Assembly: GCA_017483765.1 (NCBI GenBank) | Contig: JAFUVE010000047.1 | Location: 1 to 64,000, forward strand | From: Bacteroidaceae bacterium | GTDB taxonomy: Bacteria; Bacteroidota; Bacteroidia; Bacteroidales; Bacteroidaceae | Length of the DNA stretch: 64,000 nt | Reading direction: 5' to 3' | Shown here: one piece after another, positions 1-8,577 of the stretch | How positions within the stretch are numbered: the stretch's first letter is position 1 | Layout of the letters: each line of letters opens with the position of its first letter | Notes under the pieces: model-generated | The model's input: the letters and a program-made list of their open reading frames with translations, nothing else | Database searches by the model: none | What the model was told of the DNA's origin: nothing | Position numbers and translations under genes: made by a program

Positions 1-341
1 GTGTATTTTTGTTAGCATTTGAGGGCGCATAGCGAGCTATGTAACCGAGAATGATGACAAAAAGGCACCACAGAAAACCAAAAGCAACCGAAATGAAACA
101 TCCATTTGTAGGTGCATTCCAAAATCAGAATTTTTAGAACAGCCCTAAAATCAGAAATCTTAGCTTTTGTAACAGCTTTTGGATTATTTGGGTAAATAAG
201 AGAATACGCTGTTTGTTTTCTCTTTCAACATTACCCACACAAATTCTTGTAGAACTATTAATATGATTTGATGAGAACATACTTAGAAAACGCAGTATGA
301 AATTAATCAGCTATGCGTATAACAAGGGTTTACATTTATTA
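1..341. other. Left edge, no confident gene
   Basis: No gene can be supported here. On the minus strand a frame stays open from about position 118 to the window edge and reads as a short hydrophobic peptide without an ATG start; it may be a repeat-derived frame or the end of something outside the window. A 21-nt stretch at 121-141 (AAAATCAGAATTTTTAGAAC plus A) recurs at 14028-14048 in the 5' leader of the GH31 gene, and part of it is echoed again at 148-157. This points to repeat-type intergenic DNA. Confidence 0.4.
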
Positions 342-1739
342 TTATTCTTCTATGATTTCTTTAAATCCCAAATCTGTCCAATGTTGTTCTTCGTATTTTT
401 TATATGTTCCTTTTGGAATATATAGTGTTATATTTGATGGTGAAAGCCCCAGAAAACTTATGCCATTACCCAAATCTACTAACGATGCAATATGACTGGG
501 GTTTGTTATCTTTGAATGAAATTCCTTTATTTTAGTACACCCTACAAAAGGATTGTCAGAATAATACTTGAAAAATGTTACAGAAGTTAATTCACTACAT
601 TCTCTAAATGCCGTGTATCTCATATGGGTCACACTGCTAGGTATAATTAAAAAGGTTAGTCCTTTACATCTACAGAACGCATAATCCCCGATTGTTGTTA
701 CATTGTTTGGGATAATAACGGATGTCAAACTTGTGCAGCCATAAAAAGCATAATCGGTGATGTTGGTAACACCCTCGGGGATTGTAATAGATGTTAAACT
801 TGTGCAGTTGCGAAAAGCTTCACTACCGATGTTGGTAACACTCTCAGGAATTGTAATAGATGTTAAACTTGTGCAGTTGCGAAAAGCTTCACCACCAATT
901 GTGGTAACACCCTCAGGGATTGTAATAGATGTCAAACTTGTGCAGTTGAGAAAAGCTCCACCACCAATTGTGGTAACACCCTTGGGGATTGTAATAGATG
1001 TTAAACTTGTGCAGCCATCAAAAGCAAAACTACCGATACTGGTAACACCCTTGGAGATTATAATTGATGTCAAACTTGTGCAGTTGCGAAAAGCTTCACT
1101 ACCGAGGTTGGTAACACTCTCAGGGATTGTAATAGATGTTAAACTTGTGCAGCCTTCAAAAGCTTTACTACCGATACTGGTAACACCCTCAGGGATTGTA
1201 ATAGATGTTAAACTGGTACAGCCATCAAAAGCCCATTGACCGATACTTGTAACACCCTCGGGGATTGTAATAGATGTCAAACTTGTGCAGCCGGAAAAAG
1301 CAAAACTACCGATACTGGTAACACCCTCGGGGATTGTAATAGATGTCAAACTTGTGCAGCCATCAAAAGCACCTGAACCAATACTTGTAATTCCTTCAGG
1401 TATTGTGAGATATTTAAGTTTTCGACATCCTTTAAATGCACCGATACCTATAGACGTAACACTATATTTATTCTCATTTAATTTTACAAATTTAGGAATC
1501 GCTACAATTTCTGCAGTTTTTTCAGCCTTGGCTATGATTACTGTCATTTCGGAGTTAGACGTAATTTTATAATATAATAAGCCATCAAAATATCCATCTT
1601 CTGTGTAGCTTTCTGATGAAAGTGTTATTGTAATGTCATTCTCTTTATTTTCCTCTTTTATTGTCTCATCATCGTCATCTGTGCAAGAATTCAATGCAAT
1701 GGAGCCGATTATAACCATAAATAATAATTGTAATTTCAT
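342..1739 (-). CDS. BspA-like leucine-rich-repeat surface lipoprotein
   Basis: This 465-residue protein starts with a lipoprotein signal peptide whose lipobox ends in the Cys of ALNSC (residue 19), followed by an acidic stretch, so it is probably an outer-membrane-anchored surface lipoprotein. From about residue 95 to 400 it is built of 23-residue repeats of the LRR_5/BspA type, consensus CTSLTSITIPEGVTSIG followed by x-x-AF-x-x. Ten units carry the CTSLTS core almost unchanged and about three degenerate units flank them. BspA-type proteins of Prevotella and Tannerella are associated with adhesion to host proteins or other bacteria. That role is family knowledge and the ligand here is unknown. 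The near identity of the repeats suggests recent expansion or gene conversion. The ATG at 1739 gives a normal lipoprotein signal and is a good start. Confidence 0.9.
   Translation of the reverse strand: MKLQLLFMVIIGSIALNSCTDDDDETIKEENKENDITITLSSESYTEDGYFDGLLYYKITSNSEMTVIIAKAEKTAEIVAIPKFVKLNENKYSVTSIGIGAFKGCRKLKYLTIPEGITSIGSGAFDGCTSLTSITIPEGVTSIGSFAFSGCTSLTSITIPEGVTSIGQWAFDGCTSLTSITIPEGVTSIGSKAFEGCTSLTSITIPESVTNLGSEAFRNCTSLTSIIISKGVTSIGSFAFDGCTSLTSITIPKGVTTIGGGAFLNCTSLTSITIPEGVTTIGGEAFRNCTSLTSITIPESVTNIGSEAFRNCTSLTSITIPEGVTNITDYAFYGCTSLTSVIIPNNVTTIGDYAFCRCKGLTFLIIPSSVTHMRYTAFRECSELTSVTFFKYYSDNPFVGCTKIKEFHSKITNPSHIASLVDLGNGISFLGLSPSNITLYIPKGTYKKYEEQHWTDLGFKEIIEE
715..1380 (-). repeat. 69-bp tandem repeats encoding LRR units
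   Basis: About ten 69-bp units in tandem within the BspA-like gene. Each carries the same core seen on the plus strand as GATTGTAATAGATGTTAAAC with one or two changes per unit. The repeats are nearly identical in DNA as well as protein, so copy number may vary by slippage or recombination. Confidence 0.85.
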
Positions 1740-1903
1740 TCGAAAATATTTATTGCGAAACCCCCTTTACAAGAGCGTCTCAAGTTAATAATTCTGCTTG
1801 TAAATAAAGAATTGCAGGTGGATGATTGTCATCAGCGTCTGCTGTATGTTTACAGATTTGCGTTTTCGTCGCTATGTTCCCATGTTTAGTGTGCGATTTT
1901 TTT

Positions 1904-2458
1904 TCAACACTCTCTAAAAGTAGATAATATAGTATTGTTTATTACTTCAAGTGCTTTACCTGCAGGTGATAGTAGTGCAACCTGATTGTTTGAAAATTCT
2001 TTTGCACCATGAAAGATATTGCAACGCAAATAATAAAGGGTTTCTAATAAAGCTTTTAACCTTTCATCTGTATTTGTGCTTTCCCATTTTTCAAATAATA
2101 AAGGATCATTCCCTTTATTAGATATTACCGTATAATTCTGTTCTTTGATAATTTTGCCTAAGTCCTTGACGAACGAATCTATTTCTGTTAATAATATCTC
2201 TAAGTTAACCACATTATCGAGCATATATTTTCTCATTTGATTTGTACAAAATTCGAAGTCATGATTTGCTTTCATTTTAGCTGGCTTTATTACATTCACT
2301 AATGAGGAGTATATTATGTATTCAGCAATAAATTTGTCGAATACATATATTTTCTCATCCTTGTTGCTTTTTACTTTGTTTCTCCATCGTTTAACAAAAC
2401 CTTTTACATAACTGTATGCTATGTAGTCAAACTCATAATTAATGTTGTTTTTATTCAT
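1904..2458 (-). CDS. HEPN-like hypothetical protein
   Basis: This 184-residue protein is predicted mostly helical and Lys/Asn-rich. Near the C-terminus it has the sequence LRCNIFHGAKEF, which matches the R-x4-H signature (R145, H150) of HEPN domains, a fold used by many RNA-cleaving toxins and antiphage effectors but also by non-catalytic proteins. The HEPN call rests on that motif and helical character only. The ATG at 2458 was preferred over an upstream in-frame TTG at 2521, because the TTG extension runs into a repeat element. No nucleotidyltransferase-type antitoxin partner is visible next to it. The gene is AT-rich compared with the metabolic genes downstream, consistent with accessory DNA. 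Confidence 0.6.
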   Translation of the reverse strand: MNKNNINYEFDYIAYSYVKGFVKRWRNKVKSNKDEKIYVFDKFIAEYIIYSSLVNVIKPAKMKANHDFEFCTNQMRKYMLDNVVNLEILLTEIDSFVKDLGKIIKEQNYTVISNKGNDPLLFEKWESTNTDERLKALLETLYYLRCNIFHGAKEFSNNQVALLSPAGKALEVINNTILSTFREC

Positions 2459-2521
2459 ATTTATATTCAATTGCCTGCCACTCCCATGCAGACCTTTAAA
2501 TATTAGACTTAAAATTGACAA

Positions 2522-2903
2522 ACAAAAAAAGCGCGGGAGTCAACATGTACTCGTCCCACACTCCTAGGCTCTGGCTTGCCCTACTTGTCTGAACGAGCAA
2601 CGCCGAAGCCCACGCTGATAGCTATAAAAGTACAATTCTGCTGATAGCCAATAATGGCTGTCAAGCAAAATAGTACAATATACTATCCACAATGGGCGTT
2701 CACCGCTGCTTTGTCTTTAACAAGTAGTTCGAAACTGCCAGATTTCGGAGTGTCAAAACAAAGCGTTAGTAACGCCTTTTATGTATGTCGTACTCAAACT
2801 ATTTGCGTCGTGAAAAACAGCATCAGAATGAGTACATCTGCAAAATTACAGAATTTTTCTGAAAACACAAATAATTTTGAAAGAAAAATGAAATTCCCTA
2901 TGT
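2522..2903. other. Intergenic stretch with a potentially structured element
   Basis: The stretch between the HEPN-like gene and the RAYT gene contains no convincing coding sequence. The segment 2531-2615 can fold: the outer arms GCGCGGG (2531-2537) and CCCACGC (2609-2615) pair with one G-T/wobble position, and GGCTT (2573-2577) with AAGCC (2606-2610) and CTTGT (2584-2588) with ACGAG (2593-2597) form alternative inner stems. The palindrome CCTAGG lies at 2553-2558. An 87-codon plus-strand frame from 2654 was rejected as coding. The element may be a mobile repeat or the 5' leader of the HEPN-like gene. Confidence 0.45.
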
Positions 2904-4127
2904 CTATTTATGTGTAATCTCACATAATTCCTTTGCCATGTTGTTCAGAGCCAAACATTTGTCACGCGTGATAAGCATCTTCTCATTGTGATGCTCCCAA
3001 GGCGCAAGAATAAGTAATTGCCCTCTTGTGCAGGCTTCAAAAAACTCACCACCAGGTTTTGTGTAAGGGGTAAGACCGTTTTCTTCCAAATATACGATTG
3101 GGAAATGATTGTCCAAGAGTGCCCGCATCACAGCTTTCTCGCCTGGAGATATGGCTGGGGATATGTGTACGGATCCTTGTTGCGCAAAAGAAAGTGCTTG
3201 TAAAACTTCTTGCTGTATTTCTGTTTCTGTTAATGCTCTGGAGCATTGCACTTGTCGCTTGTCGGGAACTGAAAGAAGAAATTGGTTTCCTAAGGCGGAA
3301 TAGGTCTGGTTCCCTATCTTGAGGTTAAATTGTACTCGGAAGTAGTCTGGGTGTTGGCGTTTGATAAGTAAACGCCGTGGATTATCCCTAAGATAATGTA
3401 TCCATGCGTCAAGCTGCCCGGTTTTATGCAGAATCTTGTCGTTATACTGAGGTGCAAATAGTAATCCATTGCTGCGGTCTTCTCCTTTTCTGATTCTATT
3501 CTTTTTTTCTTGCTGCATTGTTGGCTGCGTTGGCAACGCAGCATACGAAACCGCCCCTTTCCCAGTATTGTCCTTTTCGAAACAACCTGGCTGTTCCGTA
3601 CAACGCGTTGCCAACGAGGGCTTATTTTTCTGATCTGCCTTTTCTGTTGGGAGCTGTTCCGTACACCGCGTTGCCAACGCGGGCTGTGTCACTTTGAGAC
3701 TTGCATCCTCTGTTTTTTCAACTATAAGCCTTCTGTAATGCTTGTTGCAACTCTGTTTGAAACCACGGATGACCATGCCGACAGGCTTTTCCATTTGTTC
3801 TGTAACATATAGGATGCCATGAAGATGATCTGGCATCATTTGAAGTGCCACAACCTTAATCTCTGGATGATAGCTACTGCAAGCCCACCATTCTTCCTTA
3901 ACACATCTACCCAGTTCCGTTAATTTTATCCTTGGGGCATTTTCACTTCCTTCCGGGGCATTGCTGTCACCGATTACTTCTCCGAACAGAGGCCGTCTGC
4001 CTTGTATCACTAGGGTGAACATATACATACCTCTGTCAGTATAGTCGTTAATATCACTTCTTCTTTGCATGGAAGGTTTCTTGTCACCTATATATTTTTT
4101 CTTTTTGTGATAATCTTCTTTATTCAT
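2904..4127 (-). CDS. REP-associated tyrosine transposase (RAYT, IS200-like Y1 superfamily)
   Basis: This 407-residue protein has the Y1-transposase hallmarks: the HUH motif MPDHLHG (H101 and H103) and a downstream catalytic-tyrosine motif HYLRDNPRR (Y245). The HUH pair coordinates the metal and the Tyr attacks DNA in this family, which processes single-stranded hairpin (REP) DNA. Between the two motifs is an insert of roughly 90 residues containing the repeated peptide LATRCTEQ, encoded by palindromic DNA repeats. The gene start overlaps the stop of the upstream pseudouridine synthase by 4 bp (ATGA), so the two are probably translationally coupled, unusual for a transposase and consistent with domestication. 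About 150 residues follow the Tyr motif; that C-terminal region is not recognised. No terminal inverted repeats of an insertion sequence were seen. Confidence 0.85.
   Translation of the reverse strand: MNKEDYHKKKKYIGDKKPSMQRRSDINDYTDRGMYMFTLVIQGRRPLFGEVIGDSNAPEGSENAPRIKLTELGRCVKEEWWACSSYHPEIKVVALQMMPDHLHGILYVTEQMEKPVGMVIRGFKQSCNKHYRRLIVEKTEDASLKVTQPALATRCTEQLPTEKADQKNKPSLATRCTEQPGCFEKDNTGKGAVSYAALPTQPTMQQEKKNRIRKGEDRSNGLLFAPQYNDKILHKTGQLDAWIHYLRDNPRRLLIKRQHPDYFRVQFNLKIGNQTYSALGNQFLLSVPDKRQVQCSRALTETEIQQEVLQALSFAQQGSVHISPAISPGEKAVMRALLDNHFPIVYLEENGLTPYTKPGGEFFEACTRGQLLILAPWEHHNEKMLITRDKCLALNNMAKELCEITHK
3524..3685. repeat. REP-like palindromes inside the RAYT gene
   Basis: Three palindromes with the core GCGTT-nnn-AACGC lie inside the RAYT coding sequence: GCTGCGTT/AACGCAGC at 3524-3542, and two copies of a 32-bp direct repeat (3591-3622 and 3654-3685) that contain CGCGTT/AACG and CCGCGTT/AACGCGG. 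A related TGCGTT-ATC-AACGCA palindrome lies at 35823-35837. RAYT enzymes act on REP hairpins, so these are candidate substrates. Confidence 0.7.
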
Positions 4128-5758
4128 GGTTCTGTTTTATTTATATTGTCTACGTTTCCCACCTCAAACTCCATCTCTTCTCCTCCTACCTTCAGCCTTA
4201 TTCGTTTGGCGCAGAGGCATAAGTTGGAATCGGGATTCTCGCTGACTCCATACAGACGGTCGCCATGAATCGGGGCATTCAGACCTGCGGGATGGGCACA
4301 GTGCACACGAAGCTGGTGGGTCCTGCCCGTGTCCGGGTAAAGCTCCACGCGGGTCTGACCACCAAGCCGCTCTACCACCTTCCAGCGTGTCACCGCCTGC
4401 TTGCCGTGGTTCATGTCCACAATCTGACGGGGTGGGTCATCTGGGTCGGGCCGCATTCGAAGCTTGATTTTCCCCTCATCGCCAACCACCTCTCCGTCCA
4501 AAAGCGCCTCGTAAGTCTTCTGAACCTCGTGACGGATAAACTGCTGCTGCAGGTCCTTGTATGTCGCTTCGTCCTTGGCGATGACCAGCAGACCGCTCGT
4601 GTCCTGGTCCAGACGGTGTACAAACCAGAAATCGGGTAGGGGATGGCACGACCGAATCCAGTCTGCTACCGACTTCAAGTCCCCTCTTCCAGGCACAGAC
4701 AGCAAACCAGACGGCTTGTCAACTACCAGAATATGAGCATCTTCAAAGATAATCTTCACCTGACTCAATAACTCCGTTCCCTTTTGTTCAAGCAGGCTTT
4801 CTTCGACATCCAGCCCATCCAGCATGAACGACAAAATCGGTCGGCATTTCTTGTGGCAGGCAGGATAAAACCTGCCGTCATGCCTGATCTCAGAGGAAAT
4901 AATCTCTCTGAATCCCTGTTCTTTGTTCCGATGGTGCGTCTCCTCGTCTTCTTGTCCACCCCTCCTCTTTCCTTCAAAATTAACATTTGTCTCGTCTTCT
5001 CGTCTTCTTGTCTTCTCGTCTTCAAAATCCACATTCGTCTCGTCTTCCTGTCTTCCTATCTTCTCGTCTTCAAAAGATTTCTGCACCCAGAACTCAGCCA
5101 TGCACAAAGGCGCCAGACCATGCAGATACGCATACTGCAGCAGTTTTGGCGCACAGCACTCTCCGCTGCCCGACGGGATATGATGTGAGGCGGCGTTGCG
5201 GGCGAAATTCTCCTGCTTCAGCATCTTGCCGCGATAAAAGTCTGTGAATATTTCGATGAGATCCTTTTCCTCCCCGCGTGCGTTTCTGCACTTGTATTGT
5301 TGGAAAAGCCAGTCCTGCAACGCTTCCGACCTCCGTCTGCGCTCTTCCTTGTCACCGACCAACAGCTCAATCTCATGCATCTCCTGCTGGAAATATGTCG
5401 ATTGGCTAACGTCGAATATCGGTGGAACAAATCCCTCCACCTCGCTCTTCCCGTTCAGCTGGCCAGAAAAGGCAGCAAGATAAAATAGTCCCTTAGCTTC
5501 ATCATACCCATTTTCCCCATTATTCCCATTATTCTCATTATTCTCATTCCTCCCATTCTCTCTGACCACCATCACGCCGAACATCTTCCCTTTTCTCAGC
5601 TCCTCCTCCCATTCCTTGTTTTCTTCAATAAGCATTCTCAGCTCACGCGCGGCCTCCAGACACAGCGGATGCGGCACATAGCTGAATGGATTCGTAAAAA
5701 GCAGGGGCGGATTCAAGTCCGCCCCTGAGCTTAGTGTATGTAATCTTGATTTTTGCAT
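4124..5758 (-). CDS. RluA-family RNA pseudouridine synthase with repeat insert
   Basis: The C-terminal half of this 544-residue protein, from about residue 340, is a standard RluA-type pseudouridine synthase: it has VVDKPSGLLSVPG and the catalytic motif HRLDQDTSG with the active Asp at D384, followed by the YEALLDG and TGRTHQLRVH motifs. It should isomerise a specific uridine in rRNA or tRNA; the target is not identifiable. The N-terminal ~330 residues are longer than in E. coli RluA and begin with a segment found in Bacteroidetes homologues. Residues ~230-280 are a charged low-complexity insert with the repeated theme FEDEK-x-x-R-x-EDETNV, encoded by a CTTCTCGT-type simple repeat. A second low-complexity Asn/Glu run lies near residue 75-85. 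The gene ends in a 4-bp overlap with the RAYT gene. Confidence 0.85.
   Translation of the reverse strand: MQKSRLHTLSSGADLNPPLLFTNPFSYVPHPLCLEAARELRMLIEENKEWEEELRKGKMFGVMVVRENGRNENNENNGNNGENGYDEAKGLFYLAAFSGQLNGKSEVEGFVPPIFDVSQSTYFQQEMHEIELLVGDKEERRRRSEALQDWLFQQYKCRNARGEEKDLIEIFTDFYRGKMLKQENFARNAASHHIPSGSGECCAPKLLQYAYLHGLAPLCMAEFWVQKSFEDEKIGRQEDETNVDFEDEKTRRREDETNVNFEGKRRGGQEDEETHHRNKEQGFREIISSEIRHDGRFYPACHKKCRPILSFMLDGLDVEESLLEQKGTELLSQVKIIFEDAHILVVDKPSGLLSVPGRGDLKSVADWIRSCHPLPDFWFVHRLDQDTSGLLVIAKDEATYKDLQQQFIRHEVQKTYEALLDGEVVGDEGKIKLRMRPDPDDPPRQIVDMNHGKQAVTRWKVVERLGGQTRVELYPDTGRTHQLRVHCAHPAGLNAPIHGDRLYGVSENPDSNLCLCAKRIRLKVGGEEMEFEVGNVDNINKTEP
4935..5080. repeat. CGTCTTCT-type simple repeat within the pseudouridine synthase gene
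   Basis: A degenerate tract of 8-9-bp units such as TCTTCTCG, TCTTCTTG and TCTTCCTG, arranged in two or three larger blocks that each end TCTTCAAAA. Very similar units occur in non-coding DNA at 26189-26205 and 49303-49335, so an intergenic-type repeat appears to have expanded inside this gene. Confidence 0.7.
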
Positions 5759-5888
5759 TAAAAGTGATTGACTTCAAATGATAAGGATAAGGAAAGGCTA
5801 TTACACTGCTACATTTTTGCCATTACAACAATCTATGTGATTGGTTGTCGATATGTGGCAGGGTAAATACACTATTCACTTAAAAATA

Positions 5889-8060
5889 TCAGTCTTCCAG
5901 CAGGATGTTCATGATCTCGCAGGCAGCCTTTGCCACGGAAGTGCCAGGGCCGAAGATTGCTGCCACGCCTGCCTTGTAGAGGAAGTCGTAGTCCTGAGCA
6001 GGGATCACACCGCCGGCAATCACCAGGATGTCCTCGCGGCCCAGTTTCTTCAGTTCTTCGATGAGCTGAGGAATCAGCGTCTTGTGGCCTGCTGCCAGTG
6101 AGCTGGCACCCACCACGTTCACGTCGTTCTCCACAGCCTCACGCGCAGCCTCTGCAGGAGTCTGGAAGAGCGGACCCATGTCCACGTCGAATCCACAGTC
6201 GGCATAACCCGTGGCTACTACTTTCGCACCGCGGTCGTGACCGTCCTGACCCATCTTGGCTACCATGATACGTGGACGGCGACCTTCCTTCTGAGCAAAC
6301 TGCTCGGTCAGCTCGCAGGCTTTCTCAAAGTCTGCGTCTTGCTTGCTTTCTGATGAATACACGCCTGATATTGTTCTGATTACTGCTTTATAACGTCCTA
6401 CAATCTTTTCGCATGCGTCGGAAATCTCTCCGAGGGTACAACGCAGACCGGCTGCCTTCACGGCAAGTGCCAGCAGGTTGTTCTTGCTCTTCTTCCCTTC
6501 GTTGAACTCACGCACACATTCCGTGATCTCGGCCAACGCTGCCTGGCAGGCGGCTTCGTCGCGGTTGGCGCGTAGCTCCTTCAGCGACTCTTCCTGCTGT
6601 TTGCGAACGGCAGTGTTGTCCACCTCCAGGATGTCGAGCGGATCCTCGTGGTCGAGGCGGTATTTGTTTGTGCCGACGATGGTCTGAACGCCTGAGTCGA
6701 TACGGGCCTGAGTGCGGGCTGCTGCCTCCTCGATACGCATCTTAGGAAGACCGGTCTCGATGGCCTTGGCCATTCCGCCCAGCTTCTCAATCTCCTGGAT
6801 GTGCTCCCATGCCTTGTGTACCAGCTCGTTGGTCAGTGTCTCCACGTAGTAAGAACCGGCCCAAGGGTCAATCTGCTTGCACACCTTCGTCTCGTTCTGG
6901 ATGTAGATCTGAGTGTTACGTGCGATACGGGCAGAGAAGTCCGTAGGCAGGGCGATGGCCTCGTCGAGCGCGTTCGTGTGGAGCGACTGGGTGTGACCCA
7001 GCACGGCTGCCATGGCCTCGATACAGGTACGGCCCACGTTGTTGAACGGATCCTGCTCTGTGAGCGACCATCCGGAAGTCTGGCTATGTGTACGCAATGC
7101 CAGCGATTTCGGGTTCTTGGCACCGAAGCTCTTCACGATCTTTGCCCAAAGCAGACGTCCTGCGCGCATCTTGGCGATTTCCATGAAGTGGTTCATGCCG
7201 ATGGCCCAGAAGAACGACAGACGAGGAGCGAAGGCATCCACGTCGATGCCGGCGTTCACGCCCGTGCGCAGGTAGTCCATACCGTCGGCCAGCGTGTAGG
7301 CCAGCTCGATGTCGGCAGTGGCGCCTGCCTCCTGCATGTGGTAGCCGGAGATGGAGATGGAGTTGAACTTAGGCATGTTCTGGGAGGTGTACTCAAAGAT
7401 GTCGGCGATGATCTTCATGGAGAAGGCTGGAGGATAGATGTAGGTGTTACGCACCATGAACTCCTTCAGGATGTCGTTCTGGATTGTTCCTGCCATCTCC
7501 TCGAGTTTTGCGCCCTGCTCCAGTCCTGCGTTGATATAGAATGCGAGGATAGGGAGCACGCCGCCGTTCATCGTCATCGACACGGACATCTTGTTCAACG
7601 GAATTCCGGCGAACAGGACTTTCATGTTCTCGAGCGAGCAGATGCTCACACCGGCCTTACCAACGTCGCCCACTACGCGTGGGTTGTCAGGGTCGTAGCC
7701 GCGGTGGGTTGGGAGGTCGAACGCAACGGACAGACCTTTCTGACCGCTCGCCAGGTTACGGCGGTAGAACGCGTTACTCTCCTCTGCCGTGGAGAATCCG
7801 GCATACTGACGGATGGTCCAAGGGCGGAACGGGTACATCATGGAATACGGACCGCGCAGATAAGGCGGGATTCCGGCTGTGAAGTCCAGGTGCTCCATGC
7901 CTTCAAGGTCCTCTTTGGTATATACGGGCTGGATGTCTATCTGCTCAGGGGTTCTCCAGTTGGCAGTGATATGGTTGTCTTTCTGCCACTGCTGGCCATT
8001 CTTCTCTTGAATTCCAGCATAAATATCTATGTTCTTAAAGTCTTTGCGTGCCATAATCAT
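5889..8060 (-). CDS. mutB: Methylmalonyl-CoA mutase large subunit
   Basis: This 723-residue protein (721 if translation starts at the second ATG, 8054) is the catalytic subunit that interconverts succinyl-CoA and (R)-methylmalonyl-CoA with adenosylcobalamin, the key rearrangement of the succinate-to-propionate fermentation of Bacteroidales. The N-terminal TIM-barrel carries typical motifs such as [12 protein letters not shown] and the substrate-channel stretch [15 protein letters not shown]. The C-terminal cobalamin domain has the base-off ligand motif DGHDRG with the cobalt-binding His at H608, followed by GASSLAAGH and VIAGGVIP. Length is normal for the family. It is the last gene of a minus-strand set mutA, four-helix-bundle gene, mutB; the small subunit is needed for the heterodimer. 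Confidence 0.97.
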   Translation of the reverse strand: MIMARKDFKNIDIYAGIQEKNGQQWQKDNHITANWRTPEQIDIQPVYTKEDLEGMEHLDFTAGIPPYLRGPYSMMYPFRPWTIRQYAGFSTAEESNAFYRRNLASGQKGLSVAFDLPTHRGYDPDNPRVVGDVGKAGVSICSLENMKVLFAGIPLNKMSVSMTMNGGVLPILAFYINAGLEQGAKLEEMAGTIQNDILKEFMVRNTYIYPPAFSMKIIADIFEYTSQNMPKFNSISISGYHMQEAGATADIELAYTLADGMDYLRTGVNAGIDVDAFAPRLSFFWAIGMNHFMEIAKMRAGRLLWAKIVKSFGAKNPKSLALRTHSQTSGWSLTEQDPFNNVGRTCIEAMAAVLGHTQSLHTNALDEAIALPTDFSARIARNTQIYIQNETKVCKQIDPWAGSYYVETLTNELVHKAWEHIQEIEKLGGMAKAIETGLPKMRIEEAAARTQARIDSGVQTIVGTNKYRLDHEDPLDILEVDNTAVRKQQEESLKELRANRDEAACQAALAEITECVREFNEGKKSKNNLLALAVKAAGLRCTLGEISDACEKIVGRYKAVIRTISGVYSSESKQDADFEKACELTEQFAQKEGRRPRIMVAKMGQDGHDRGAKVVATGYADCGFDVDMGPLFQTPAEAAREAVENDVNVVGASSLAAGHKTLIPQLIEELKKLGREDILVIAGGVIPAQDYDFLYKAGVAAIFGPGTSVAKAACEIMNILLED

Positions 8061-8065
8061 TTATA

Positions 8066-8110
8066 TTTACGATTTTCAAATTTACGATTTACGATTTATT
8101 TACGATTTTT
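8066..8110. repeat. Heptamer-periodic tract (TTTACGA/TTTACTA type)
   Basis: Repeated TTTACGATTT units just upstream of mutB and downstream of the four-helix-bundle gene. Read on the minus strand this is the same GTAAATC/GTAAATA heptamer family found at 8537-8573, 10774-10810, 21378-21413 and 31670-31697. Confidence 0.7.
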
Positions 8111-8127
8111 TTTATTTTATTATTTTA

Positions 8128-8508
8128 TCAATCCCGATTGTCGTTGCTGTCGGCTGCCAGTTTTTTCTTCACGGTAATTATCGACTTTGAAATTATATTG
8201 CATAATTCTTGACTTTCTGTGAATAGGGGTTGCAGTCTCGAGCTGTCTATCATGTCGCTTCTTATAAGTAGATAAAGCCAATGGTTGGTTTCGTCCAATT
8301 CCTCTTCCACCATTTTGAGCTTGTTGAGAAAGTCCTTAAGGGATTTTCCAAGACATGCTGCTCTGTAGTTTGCTGATGGAGAAGTGCCTGAACGAACAAT
8401 CTGACGAGCAATCGTCTGACCTGAAAGGGTATTCGGAATATGGTCTACCAGCTTGAAAATTCTTAATGCAAGTAGATTCAGCCGTTCTTGTAGATCTTCT
8501 TTATTCAT
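8128..8508 (-). CDS. Four-helix-bundle protein (S23 / 23S rRNA intervening-sequence type)
   Basis: This 126-residue protein matches the four-helix-bundle family typified by proteins encoded in 23S rRNA intervening sequences and by the Avd accessory protein of diversity-generating retroelements. It has the characteristic elements LALRIFKLVDHIP, QIVRSGTSPSANYRAA and KLKMVEEELDETNHWL. The molecular function of stand-alone members is not established, although nucleic-acid binding is often suggested. No retroelement or reverse transcriptase is nearby. It sits between mutA and mutB in the same orientation and is bracketed on both sides by heptamer repeats, which suggests it was inserted into what is usually a simple mutA-mutB pair. 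Confidence 0.85.
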   Translation of the reverse strand: MNKEDLQERLNLLALRIFKLVDHIPNTLSGQTIARQIVRSGTSPSANYRAACLGKSLKDFLNKLKMVEEELDETNHWLYLLIRSDMIDSSRLQPLFTESQELCNIISKSIITVKKKLAADSNDNRD

Positions 8509-8536
8509 TCAGGTATGGAAAAATTGATTAATAATA

Positions 8537-8573
8537 AAATAAATAGTAAATAGTAAATCGTAAATAGTAAATT
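8537..8573. repeat. Heptamer-periodic tract (GTAAATA/GTAAATC)
   Basis: Tandem 7-bp units AATAGTA, AATAGTA, AATCGTA, AATAGTA between mutA and the four-helix-bundle gene. It is the same family as the tract on the other side of that gene. Confidence 0.75.
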
Positions 8574-8577
8574 CTAA

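Noticed and set aside
757..1239. Long plus-strand frame opposite the BspA-like gene
   Set aside because: It only mirrors the repeat units of the real minus-strand gene and has no promoter or independent features.
2654..2917. Possible 87-residue plus-strand protein before the RAYT gene
   Set aside because: It starts next to the structured repeat element, has no RBS or family likeness and runs into the end of the RAYT gene; it looks like repeat-derived sequence.
3591..3685. CRISPR-like repeat pair
   Set aside because: Only two 32-bp copies within a coding region, palindromic and in frame with a repeated peptide; no spacer array and no cas genes.
6801..8177. 458-codon plus-strand frame over mutB
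   Set aside because: It is antisense to a clearly conserved enzyme; its composition is a by-product of GC-rich codons.
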